Notes: generated by a model from the letters alone, not told the origin. Counted from the stretch's first letter, positions 1 to 7,446 are shown. The stretch is 15,811 nt of DNA from Nanobdellota archaeon (GCA_018818465.1 JAHIRU010000021.1:1-15811); one strand, 5' to 3'. Numbers and translations are program-made.

Positions 1-1284
1 ACTCGTGAATATTATATTCCAAAAGATGTGTTTGATTTGGAAATAGTTTTTTATACTAAAAAATATAATAATCCGGTTAAAGTTAGATTTACAGGTTATC
101 TAAAAAAAGTAGATATGACAAGTTTAGATGAGTTAGAAATCTGGGTGAACGAAGAAGATGCGATAGTTTATGATAATACTGATGTTGAATTTTTCAGAGA
201 AAATCATGAAATGAGTCGAACAACAGGTCAATTTGAACTTATTCAACCCCATTGTGGTATAGGATGGGCTACTGGTGATTGGTGGGTAGATTCAAAATCT
301 CCTGAAAACGAATTAATTATAGCGTTATATTCTGAACCAGATCTCATTACTGGTGGCTGGGAAATGGGTGTTCTGGATAAAGGTGTAAAACAAGATTTAA
401 CCGAGTATGGAGATTTTTATTTTTATCAAAAATATCCCTTTGTGAATACTAAATTTGAATTAATACCTAGCGATATAAATGAACGAGAAGTCAGAGTCAA
501 TTATCCTTTCATCGAACCATTTAAACAGTTTTCTCAAAATGAATTTGGGCTTTTGGGTTTTTTGGCCACTTATCCAATAGTAGTTTTTGAAGCTCCTAAT
601 ATAGAAGAAATACCATATAATACGAAAATTTACTTCAATGATCCTTTTGAATCTCCTTATGAAGGAAGCGTTTTTATAACAGCTAGTTATTGGCCAATGG
701 AGGAGGAACAAATTGGTATTATTTGGGGAGGCATACTGTATAAACCAACAGAAAAAGATGAATTTAATTTCTATAAAACACCATTTTCATTGGATATTAG
801 TGCTTATACTCCTTATCATGTAGAAGTTTTTGATTACGATCCAAACGATTATCAGGACACACTTTATGGTTACATTAAGGGGGCAGCAAACACACTTGAA
901 GAATGGAGAATTCATTACGGATCTGATGCAAAAATAACTACTCCACAAGGCGATATATTTTATTCTGAAAAACTGATAGACTGGTCTGGGGATTATTCAT
1001 TGCATATAACATGCGAACCAGGTAATCATAATTCAAATGCAATAGATCTAGCACCTTGTCAAGAAGGTATATATCACATAAACTGGATATTAAGAGACGT
1101 AATCAGCCATAAACCTTGCCTAGAAGCTGATTTTTATTATGATGGAGAAAAATTTACTTTGCTCAACAAAATAAGCGGCGAATTGACCGAAGCAGTTCGT
1201 TGGGAAAATGCTCCATTACCACATCCAGTGATCTATGAAGAATGTGTTCCTATAATAGGAGATATACCAACACCACGTCCTTAA
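1..1284 (+). CDS. Unrecognised aromatic-rich protein, 5'-truncated by window edge
   Basis: The frame is open from the first base, so the true start lies outside the window and 427 residues are visible. A GTG at 28 is possible, but nothing supports it as the start. I do not recognise the family. The protein is acidic, rich in Tyr, Phe and Trp with alternating hydrophobic stretches, which suggests a beta-rich fold. It has five Cys (visible residues 85, 338, 353, 373, 415), four of them in the last 90 residues, where disulfides are plausible. No transmembrane helix is visible, and it ends in a Pro-rich tail (GDIPTPRP). I infer an exported or surface protein whose signal peptide, if any, is missing. 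Its TAA stop overlaps the stop of the convergent release-factor gene. Function is unknown; existence of the gene is well supported by the long frame. Confidence 0.8.
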   Translation, partial: TREYYIPKDVFDLEIVFYTKKYNNPVKVRFTGYLKKVDMTSLDELEIWVNEEDAIVYDNTDVEFFRENHEMSRTTGQFELIQPHCGIGWATGDWWVDSKSPENELIIALYSEPDLITGGWEMGVLDKGVKQDLTEYGDFYFYQKYPFVNTKFELIPSDINEREVRVNYPFIEPFKQFSQNEFGLLGFLATYPIVVFEAPNIEEIPYNTKIYFNDPFESPYEGSVFITASYWPMEEEQIGIIWGGILYKPTEKDEFNFYKTPFSLDISAYTPYHVEVFDYDPNDYQDTLYGYIKGAANTLEEWRIHYGSDAKITTPQGDIFYSEKLIDWSGDYSLHITCEPGNHNSNAIDLAPCQEGIYHINWILRDVISHKPCLEADFYYDGEKFTLLNKISGELTEAVRWENAPLPHPVIYEECVPIIGDIPTPRP

Positions 1285-2957
1285 CCCCTATACCTCAATA
1301 TACCAGCAATACCACCAAGCTCTTTTAACTGCTCGCCTTTTTCTGTGTCTGTAGAAATGACTTCTATGGTTGTTCCCATGTCTTCTGCCTTCTTTAGGAT
1401 GTCATCTGTGATGTCATCCTCTGAGACGATTTCCATGTCAGCATCACACTTAGGACACTTTTGATCATGTGTATGCTCTCGGGCTATGGTCTTTTCCATC
1501 TTATTGCCACAACTGCACTGGTAGCCCACCTTAACCCAGTCAAAGGCCTCTGAGAGCAAAAGCAGCTCTAAGTTTCCCTCTTCTAGGGCTTTCAGAACCT
1601 CAGAGAAGCCATAGGTCGCCAGGCCAGAATCCTTGCTGAATTCACCGAAAAACCTGTCTAAAATCTTTTTCTCTCTCATTATAGAGGCTTCTGATAGAAT
1701 GTCTTCACTTCTTTCAACCACTTCCCTCAAGCCATATTCATTGCTGTAAGAAACATCAACAACGCCAACTATCTTATCTTTTAGATTATAAGCAATAAAA
1801 TCTCCCTGTGCAAACATTTCCTTGACAGGTCCTGGACCACCGATTATTATACCCAACAATTTGAGAGATTTGAATTTATCATTTGCTATTTCACCAATTT
1901 GCTTCATGAAATCATGAAGCAACCCTTCTCTTATACGCTGATAACGTGCCTGTGAGTTGTGTATAATAATTCCGTTTGCAATAAAATTTTGATACTTAGC
2001 AACTTCCATATCATAGAAGAACCCTTTTGGTTTAATTTTCTTGATGGATTTTATTTCTGATGAAACGATGCCAGAATTTGGGATTTTCTTAAGATAGTCC
2101 ACAACCTCCTTTTCATTAGTTTTTACGAATTTTTTGCTTATAAGAAGTCGATCTGTTTCCTTCAATTTTTCAGCTTTTTTAGTCGTGATACCATTTTTTT
2201 CTGATACAAAAAACACATGTTCAGGTGTTACTTTTATTTTTACAGTAGGTGCTTTTGTGGTTATTTCAAAAGCTGAATTGGATTTTCTTTGAAAAAAATG
2301 ATTATGTTTGCTTGTTTCATGAGAAAATTCATTAAAATCATAACAAGAGAACTTATCTCCGTTCAAATCCTTTATTTTGCTGATTTTTCCGTCATGAAGC
2401 TGTAAAAGAGTATCTTCATGTACGCACCATCCACCTTTTTTTGTTTTTCCAGGAACAATGGATTCTTTATGTTTTAGAGTCTCTATTCTTTTACCTTTCA
2501 ATAGACCGATAGTGGCCTCGGATTTGTCTATAACAATAAGCCCGTAGAGTTCCTTCTCTTCAAGAAGGCCTTCCAAAGGATCGAGAACAAATACCTGATC
2601 ACATCTGTACAATTTTGTATTAACTGGTTCAGGCGGTTCAATTGCCCAGATCTCTATATCAGAAACACCTTCCTTATCAGAAACATTGCCACAGAAGATA
2701 GCTAAGCCGTTCTCTGGTGTTTTTTTGTAAAGCTTCAGGTGCTGAATTATTCTCTCAAGAGCAGACATAACATTTTTTTTGACCGGTTTGCTCTTGATAT
2801 TCATTGCAGTAGACTGCTCGTTCTTTACCTGAGACATAGTTTTGTCTAAGCTAGACCCAGCAGGAACATAGATCGTGACAAGCTCTGTGTGCCTGCCGCG
2901 CATATTCCCCAATTCTTCAACCAAAACTTTGAGCTTTTTTCTTTTCAAGTCAGACAT
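1281..2957 (-). CDS. prf1: Peptide chain release factor aRF1 (eRF1 family) with in-frame mini-intein
   Basis: Recognises all three stop codons in the ribosomal A site and triggers peptide release. Numbering is from ATG 2957, preferred over an ATG at 2999 because AGGGGT lies just upstream of it. Domain 1 has NIKS (53-56) and YxCxxxF (117-123), the stop-codon-reading motifs. The central domain loop that should read GGQ reads GGW (175-177). Residues 178-334 are an intein, then the extein resumes with SQARYQRIRE. The C-terminal domain carries a minidomain with a CxC...CxxC zinc-site pattern (481, 483, 501, 504) and the typical end GGIAGILRYRG. After splicing the protein would be 401 residues, close to normal aRF1 length. 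The neighbouring KaiC gene is divergent. The Gln-to-Trp change at the catalytic residue is striking. Family assignment is very secure; catalytic competence is not. Confidence 0.95.
   Translation of the reverse strand: MSDLKRKKLKVLVEELGNMRGRHTELVTIYVPAGSSLDKTMSQVKNEQSTAMNIKSKPVKKNVMSALERIIQHLKLYKKTPENGLAIFCGNVSDKEGVSDIEIWAIEPPEPVNTKLYRCDQVFVLDPLEGLLEEKELYGLIVIDKSEATIGLLKGKRIETLKHKESIVPGKTKKGGWCVHEDTLLQLHDGKISKIKDLNGDKFSCYDFNEFSHETSKHNHFFQRKSNSAFEITTKAPTVKIKVTPEHVFFVSEKNGITTKKAEKLKETDRLLISKKFVKTNEKEVVDYLKKIPNSGIVSSEIKSIKKIKPKGFFYDMEVAKYQNFIANGIIIHNSQARYQRIREGLLHDFMKQIGEIANDKFKSLKLLGIIIGGPGPVKEMFAQGDFIAYNLKDKIVGVVDVSYSNEYGLREVVERSEDILSEASIMREKKILDRFFGEFSKDSGLATYGFSEVLKALEEGNLELLLLSEAFDWVKVGYQCSCGNKMEKTIAREHTHDQKCPKCDADMEIVSEDDITDDILKKAEDMGTTIEVISTDTEKGEQLKELGGIAGILRYRG
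1956..2426 (-). other. Mini-intein (157 residues) inside aRF1, directly after the GGQ-position residue
   Basis: Protein-splicing element. It begins with nucleophile Cys1 (block A, CVHEDTLL). Block B has TPEH with its His, and block F/G reads FFYDMEV...NFIANGIIIHN, ending in the His-Asn pair. The first C-extein residue is Ser. Between blocks B and F there are only about 60 residues and no LAGLIDADG or HNH motif, so there is no homing endonuclease and this is a mini-intein. Removing it joins GGW to SQARYQR, which aligns without gaps to the eRF1 pattern GGQSxxR[FY]xR and fixes both boundaries. The stretch looks more AT-rich than the flanking exteins, consistent with a separate origin. Confidence 0.93.
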
Positions 2958-2970
2958 TTTTACCCCTATC

Positions 2971-2987
2971 TTGAAACTTTGTTTCAA
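2971..2987. promoter_or_regulatory. Perfect inverted repeat in the aRF1/KaiC divergent promoter
   Basis: TTGAAAC-TTT-GTTTCAA, 7-bp arms with a 3-nt centre. It sits between the TATA-like element (about 2989-2996) and the aRF1 ribosome-binding site (about 2962-2968, AGGGGT on the minus strand), so it would cover the aRF1 transcription start. It could be a repressor operator or a hairpin in the leader. The symmetry is seen directly; the role is inferred. Confidence 0.45.
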
Positions 2988-2988
2988 T

Positions 2989-3003
2989 ATTATATACAAT
3001 TAA
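2989..3003. promoter_or_regulatory. TATA-like promoter element, probably shared by divergent genes
   Basis: ATTATATACAATTAA lies 31 nt before the KaiC start (3034) and about 32-46 nt before the aRF1 start (2957), suitable archaeal TATA-box spacing in both directions. The identical 15-mer occurs upstream of the gene at 14780. Assignment rests on position and composition only. Confidence 0.4.
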
Positions 3004-3033
3004 AACAATATTTAATTAATAAATGGTGTGATT

Positions 3034-3741
3034 ATGGTAGTTGAAAGAATAAGGACCGGTATTCCAGGATTAGATGAAATAATGCATGGCGGAATACCAA
3101 AAAATCAAATAATATTACTTGCAGGTACAAGCGGTACCGGTAAAACAACTATATGTACCCAGTATTGTTATCAAGGAGCAAAGTTATACAATGAAAATGC
3201 AGTTTTCCTGTCTTTGGAAGAGCCTGCAGAATTCATAAAAAATAACGCAAAGCTTTTTGGCTGGGACTTTAAGGAATTAGAAAAAAAAGGCAAGGTAGCT
3301 TTCATAAAGTATGATCCATACAGGATTGAAGATGTTTTTGACATTCTTGATTCAAAGATAAGAGAGATTAAAGCAAAGAGGGTTGTTGTGGATTCGGTAT
3401 CAGCTCTAGGACTTTATGTCAGAGATGAAGCAGAACTTAGAAGCATGATATTCAATCTCTCTACAACATTAAGAAAACTGAATTGTACAGCGCTGTTAGT
3501 TTCTGAAATAGTCCCAGGAACGCGTGGAATATCACGTTATGGCGTAGAAGAATTCGTTGTTGATGGCGTTGTTGTTTTGCATTATGAAAGATTGCAAGCT
3601 TCATTTATTCGTGCTATACATGTATGGAAGCTTAGAGGATCTTCTCATTCAGAAAAACTTCATCCTTATCTTATCACGCCAAGGGGCATAGAGATCTCAT
3701 CTAATGAAGAAGCTGTTGTTGGTGACATGAATTATGTCTGA
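3034..3741 (+). CDS. Single-domain KaiC/RadA-superfamily ATPase, ArlH-like by context
   Basis: A RecA-fold ATPase of 235 residues with one KaiC module. It opens with the typical RIRTGIPGLDEIMHGGIP entry, then Walker A GTSGTGKTT (31-39), a tandem Glu after a beta strand (LSLEEP, about 60-65) as in KaiC catalytic glutamates, and Walker B RVVVDS (116-121). ATG 3034 is chosen over GTG 3028 because GGTG lies 5-8 nt upstream. Its last 8 bases overlap the next gene, so the two are translationally coupled. The order KaiC-like ATPase then TadA-like ATPase matches ArlH-ArlI of archaella and related archaeal pili, where ArlH regulates the motor. However, the Walker motifs are complete and the sequence also fits generic archaeal KaiC regulators. 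Family sure; pathway role inferred. Confidence 0.88.
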   Translation: MVVERIRTGIPGLDEIMHGGIPKNQIILLAGTSGTGKTTICTQYCYQGAKLYNENAVFLSLEEPAEFIKNNAKLFGWDFKELEKKGKVAFIKYDPYRIEDVFDILDSKIREIKAKRVVVDSVSALGLYVRDEAELRSMIFNLSTTLRKLNCTALLVSEIVPGTRGISRYGVEEFVVDGVVVLHYERLQASFIRAIHVWKLRGSSHSEKLHPYLITPRGIEISSNEEAVVGDMNYV

Positions 3742-5797
3742 GAAAACACTGTCTGAAAATACAGGAAAAGTAAAAGTTAAACTAAAAACTAGCAAAAAGA
3801 AATTAGCAGAGATTAAACTGAGATCAACAAAACCTGAAGAAAAAACACCAATTGAAAAACAAACTAAACCATTAAAAAAAGAGCTGGAAGAAAAACCAGA
3901 AGAAAGTTTTGCTAGAACAGATGTTGAACTTGAAGCAAGTAAAAAAGATATTGAAGCTATAAAACCAAGAGCAAAGATAGCGATTCCTGTTAGGAAGGAA
4001 CCTCAAAAAAAGACACCAATTCCAGAAACAGACAAGGAAGAAATTCCAGATAAAGAAGTAATTGAAACACCAAGGAAATTTTCACCAACATTGCCTACAA
4101 CTGACAGAGCTATCAAAGGATCATTAAGAGAGAAACTAATATCTATCTTCAAAAAACCAAAAAAGATTATCTACCCTTTTCTTAATATAAAAGATCCTAG
4201 ACATCTTATAATACTGCCTAAATTCGATGACCTGACTAAAGTTGATTTTAGATATCCGCTATTAGAACCGTATATTTTTGCTCATTTGAAATGGAATGAA
4301 AAAAGAAAGAAAATTATCTACAACATCGAAGAGCCACAGTTGTCTAAAGAAGAAAAGGAAATTTTAGCTACGATAGAAAAAAATCTTGTAGAAATAATAG
4401 ATGTTGAGTATTCTATTGTTAAAGAAAAGGAAAAACTGATAACCTATCTGCAGAAAAAAGTGGCAACTCTTTTGGAAGAAACAGGTGAAATACTTTCCAC
4501 AGAAGAATACATTAAAATAATGTATTATGTTATAAGAGATTTTGTTGGAATGAATGAAATAGAACCCCTGTTTCATGACCCATATATAGAAGATATTGGT
4601 TGCGATGGTCTAAATGTTCCTATATTTCTAATCCATAGAAGATTTGGATCAATAGAGACCAATGTTGTTTTTGATGACGACGACTATTTGAGCAACTTTG
4701 TGGTTAAATTGGCTGAGCGTTGCGGCAGATACATATCATATGCAGAACCACTTTTGGACGGGAGCCTGCCTGACGGATCCAGAATACAGGCTTCTTTTGC
4801 TAAAGATGTTACTACAAGAGGACCAACATTCTCCATAAGGAAATTCAGAAAAAATCCCTACTCTCCTATAGATATGATAAGATTAGGAACAGCATCATTT
4901 GATATAATGGCTTACATATGGTTTCTCATAGAGAACGATACGTCAATACTAATATGTGGTGGAGTATCGACAGGAAAAACCACAATGTTGAATGCATTAA
5001 GCACTTTCATACCGCCAGAAGATAAGATCGTGAGCATAGAGGATACAAGAGAACTGAATCTTCCACACAACAACTGGATACCTTCTGTATCAAGAACAGG
5101 ATTCGGCATGCCAGAAGCCAGTGGAAAGAAATATGGTGAAATAGATCTGTTTGATCTTCTAAAAGAATCATTCAGGCAAAATCCAGATTATGTTATAGTA
5201 GGTGAAGTTCGTGGTAAGGAAGCCTATGTTATGTTCCAAGGCATGGCGAGTGGCCACCCAACAATCGGTACCATACACGCAGGCTCTGTATCAGATGTCA
5301 TAAAAAGACTTGAAACACCTCCAATAAATCTGTCACCAACTTTGATAGATTCGTTGGATCTTCTAATTGTAATGACTAATGCGCATGAAAAAGGAAAATC
5401 ATCAAGACGTATGAAAGAAGTTGTGGAAATACAATCAATTGACAAAAATACAGGAAAGGCGCACTCGTTAAAAACATTTGGATGGGTTCCTTCTGTTGAT
5501 AAATTTAGAGAAAATGTAGACAATTCAGAGATACTTCATAGAATATCGTTTGATAAGGGTATTCCCATGAACACAATAAAAAATGAACTGATAATTAGAA
5601 ATAAATTTTTTATGTGGCTAGATAGGCATGACGTAACAGATTTTAATGAAGTTGCGCAGCTAATTAATTTATACTATAAGGATAAGCCTATTGTTCTTAA
5701 GTGGATCGATAGTGATATGAATCCATACCAGACATTAAGCCGTGAAAAAGTAAAGAGGTTATGGGAAACCTCCACAGGCTTAAAATTAATGAACTAA
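3734..5797 (+). CDS. Type II/IV secretion ATPase (TadA/VirB11/ArlI family)
   Basis: Hexameric ATPase on the cytoplasmic face of archaeal type IV pilus-like machines, powering assembly or secretion of filament subunits. Of 687 residues, about 1-135 are a Lys/Glu/Pro-rich low-complexity extension, unusual in size. An N-terminal domain spans roughly 150-380. The motor domain has Walker A GGVSTGKTT (409-417), an Asp-box SIEDTREL (434-441), Walker B YVIVGEVRG (486-494) and a His-box GHPTIGTIHAG (507-517), all intact. About 170 residues follow the His-box. GGTGA lies 9-13 nt before the start, inside the end of the KaiC gene, which it overlaps by 8 bp. Only 21 bp separate its stop from that of the convergent TadC-like gene, the likely membrane partner. 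Substrate pilins are not visible in this window. Confidence 0.93.
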   Translation: MSEKTLSENTGKVKVKLKTSKKKLAEIKLRSTKPEEKTPIEKQTKPLKKELEEKPEESFARTDVELEASKKDIEAIKPRAKIAIPVRKEPQKKTPIPETDKEEIPDKEVIETPRKFSPTLPTTDRAIKGSLREKLISIFKKPKKIIYPFLNIKDPRHLIILPKFDDLTKVDFRYPLLEPYIFAHLKWNEKRKKIIYNIEEPQLSKEEKEILATIEKNLVEIIDVEYSIVKEKEKLITYLQKKVATLLEETGEILSTEEYIKIMYYVIRDFVGMNEIEPLFHDPYIEDIGCDGLNVPIFLIHRRFGSIETNVVFDDDDYLSNFVVKLAERCGRYISYAEPLLDGSLPDGSRIQASFAKDVTTRGPTFSIRKFRKNPYSPIDMIRLGTASFDIMAYIWFLIENDTSILICGGVSTGKTTMLNALSTFIPPEDKIVSIEDTRELNLPHNNWIPSVSRTGFGMPEASGKKYGEIDLFDLLKESFRQNPDYVIVGEVRGKEAYVMFQGMASGHPTIGTIHAGSVSDVIKRLETPPINLSPTLIDSLDLLIVMTNAHEKGKSSRRMKEVVEIQSIDKNTGKAHSLKTFGWVPSVDKFRENVDNSEILHRISFDKGIPMNTIKNELIIRNKFFMWLDRHDVTDFNEVAQLINLYYKDKPIVLKWIDSDMNPYQTLSREKVKRLWETSTGLKLMN

Positions 5798-5818
5798 TTA
5801 CTAATTCTGAAAGATTTT

Positions 5819-6772
5819 CTATACACCGGGGTATGTCATGTGTACAAACATTAAGAATGCTACGTTAAGGAATGGCAGTCCAATCCATGTTATAAAGAAT
5901 ATCAAATCATTGATAGTCATGCCCATGATTTCTCCACCTATTATGCCCATTACACCTAAAACAGCAAGCATCATAAGCGGTGCAGCTACCAGCAAGGCTG
6001 TATAGATATCAGCGTATGTTGATAACGTTGTCAGGTATTTCTCTCTCTTTATTTTATATTGGAAAAGCTGTTGTTTAGACATCTCATCAATATAGCTTAT
6101 CAGATTACCGCCCTTCTCTATCGATGCTGCTATGCCTAATAATATTTCCTTGAAATTTTGTGATGGTGTTCTTTCTGCTACATCTTTTATTGCATTTAAA
6201 GAGCTCATTCCAAAAGTTTTCACGTTTCTAACTACCATAGAAGCCTGTTTTGATATCTCGCCGTATTCCTTGAAATCTGTTATTAATTCAAACATATATT
6301 CCGGAGGAATGCCGGATGATGCTATTGCACTCATATGAGAAAGTGCAAAAGGAAGGTTGTTATCTATTGAATTTTTTATTGAATCCGCTTTTTGTATAGG
6401 ATATACATAAAACAGTATAAACGTTCCAGCCGCTGCTAAAAGAGGAACAAGCAGTATGTATGATATCATAGTCATTGTGTCAAAAGCCAACAAGATTGAC
6501 GCTATAGTAACAGAAATTAGTGAAACAATGTACACTATAACACTGCTCATGAAAATCATTGATACCCATGTTTTCAGCATCATCTTTATGTTGGCTCCTC
6601 GGATATGTGGTTTCAGCTGTTCAAAATTCTTAATATATTTGTCTGTAAGCCCGCCAAAAAAAGCTACTGAGAATCTTTTATAGGAACGTAAGAAATTTTG
6701 AGTACTTTGGCTAGAACCAGATCCAAAATTCATAATCTTGTTTATAGATTTAAGTTTATCTAGCAAAGCCAT
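5819..6772 (-). CDS. Type II secretion F-domain (TadC/GspF/ArlJ-like) membrane platform protein
   Basis: Polytopic inner platform of type IV pilus-like machines, expected to dock the TadA-type ATPase. It has 317 residues with hydrophobic helices at about 69-96, 101-125, 256-278 and 288-312. Between the two pairs is a cytoplasmic helical domain (about 130-245) with the typical pattern LPFALSHMSAIASSGIPPE...FGEI-like loops and IEKGGNLISYIDE. That is a single T2SSF domain, like bacterial TadC and shorter than two-domain ArlJ proteins. It lies 22 nt downstream of eS26 on the same strand, with no clear ribosome-binding site, so it is probably cotranscribed with ribosomal genes. It converges on the ATPase gene instead of following it. 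Family assignment is confident from topology and motif. Confidence 0.88.
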   Translation of the reverse strand: MALLDKLKSINKIMNFGSGSSQSTQNFLRSYKRFSVAFFGGLTDKYIKNFEQLKPHIRGANIKMMLKTWVSMIFMSSVIVYIVSLISVTIASILLAFDTMTMISYILLVPLLAAAGTFILFYVYPIQKADSIKNSIDNNLPFALSHMSAIASSGIPPEYMFELITDFKEYGEISKQASMVVRNVKTFGMSSLNAIKDVAERTPSQNFKEILLGIAASIEKGGNLISYIDEMSKQQLFQYKIKREKYLTTLSTYADIYTALLVAAPLMMLAVLGVMGIIGGEIMGMTINDLIFFITWIGLPFLNVAFLMFVHMTYPGV

Positions 6773-6794
6773 GCTTTATAATTAGTTTGGTAAC

Positions 6795-7049
6795 TTATCT
6801 TTTTTTCCTGACAATTTTTCTGTGTCTAGCACAACCAGGACATGCGTAGCTCGTTGATTGACTAAGGTTTATGCCGTATCTTGCTCTAGAACCAAGCTCT
6901 TTTTTCAAAACAGGATCATTTATGCTAAATCCTCTTGTGACAGGGAATGTCTTGTATTTAGGCACTTTTCTACCACAAAAACTGCATGTAATAGTCCCTT
7001 CCTTCCCTCTTGTTTTTGTATGATGCCAGCCTCTTTTATAAAAACTCAT
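6795..7049 (-). CDS. rps26e: Small-subunit ribosomal protein eS26
   Basis: Zinc-ribbon protein of 84 residues. It has a basic N-terminus, CSFCGRKVPKYK (C22, C25), the middle SINDPVLKKEL, and a second pair in YACPGCARHRKIV (C70, C73) with a Lys/Arg tail. The spacing and the C-terminal YxCxxCAxHxxxVR pattern match eS26. In the ribosome eS26 sits at the mRNA exit channel and helps bind the upstream mRNA. I chose ATG 7049 over GTG 7055 because GGTGA lies 4-8 nt before the ATG; the GTG is itself part of that signal. Upstream is a 177-nt gap with a hairpin after eL40. Downstream, TadC follows by 22 nt. Distribution of eS26 among archaea is patchy, so its presence carries lineage information. Identified by motif only. 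Confidence 0.78.
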   Translation of the reverse strand: MSFYKRGWHHTKTRGKEGTITCSFCGRKVPKYKTFPVTRGFSINDPVLKKELGSRARYGINLSQSTSYACPGCARHRKIVRKKR

Positions 7050-7226
7050 ACTCACCAGTTCCTTGTTTATTTTGTCTCCTGTTAATCAATTGTTGGTTAA
7101 TGGTACAAGAGACATCTCTCACTCTCCGCTATGGGAGATGAGATATCAATTCATTATTTCGAAGACGTCTTTGTTAAAACAACACAAGATGTCAAACTCT
7201 CCTATACATTGTTACAACATTATTGT
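7050..7226 (-). promoter_or_regulatory. Structured spacer between eL40 and eS26
   Basis: This gap is unusually long for two co-directional ribosomal genes. It holds an imperfect stem: 7114-7121 plus TCTCC (7123-7127) pairs with GGAGA (7134-7138) plus 7139-7146 around the loop GCTATG, with one bulged C and one mismatch. An overlapping alternative helix AGAGA-CA-TCTCT (7108-7119) would compete with it. Apart from the eS26 ribosome-binding site at its end I see no convincing gene or TATA box. A 99-codon plus-strand frame crosses it but looks spurious. It could be a leader element controlling eS26 or a small RNA; this is inference. Confidence 0.35.
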
Positions 7227-7403
7227 TTACTTCTTCGTGTCTTTATGTATACCTCTTAAACGTTTAGATTTACACTTTCTACATTTAATTTTCCCAGCCT
7301 TAACTTTGGCATTATCAGCTCTAATTTTTGCACCGCATTTCATGCAAATAAATACGCGGTGAAACAATCTCTTCTCAGCTTCTTCAAATTTTTGCTTTCC
7401 CAT
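7227..7403 (-). CDS. rpl40e: Large-subunit ribosomal protein eL40 (58 residues)
   Basis: A short gene translated directly from the sequence. It opens MGKQKFEEAEKRLFHRVFIC, like the FxEAExRLFxxxxC start of archaeal eL40, then a zinc ribbon with C20-x2-C23 (CMKC) and C41-x2-C44 (CRKC) followed by KSKRLR. It then ends with a short basic tail. Archaeal eL40 proteins are about 50 residues; this one has a longer loop (AKIRADNAKVKAGKIK) between the Cys pairs. GTGAT lies a few nucleotides before the ATG on the minus strand. A TATA-like box at 7447-7455, about 44 nt upstream, is shared with the divergent cbf5. eS26 and TadC follow on the same strand. Identity is strong for so short a protein. Confidence 0.88.
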   Translation of the reverse strand: MGKQKFEEAEKRLFHRVFICMKCGAKIRADNAKVKAGKIKCRKCKSKRLRGIHKDTKK

Positions 7404-7446
7404 GTAATCACATCAAGGCAAATATTGTCTTATTTTATTATCTTGC

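Noticed and set aside
2958..2999. Longer aRF1 start at 2999
   Set aside because: The 14 extra residues do not resemble aRF1, the region holds the TATA-like box and inverted repeat, and ATG 2957 has its own AGGGGT.
7063..7362. Plus-strand frame of 99 codons
   Set aside because: It is antisense to the real eL40 gene and the structured spacer, with no ribosome-binding site or family features.
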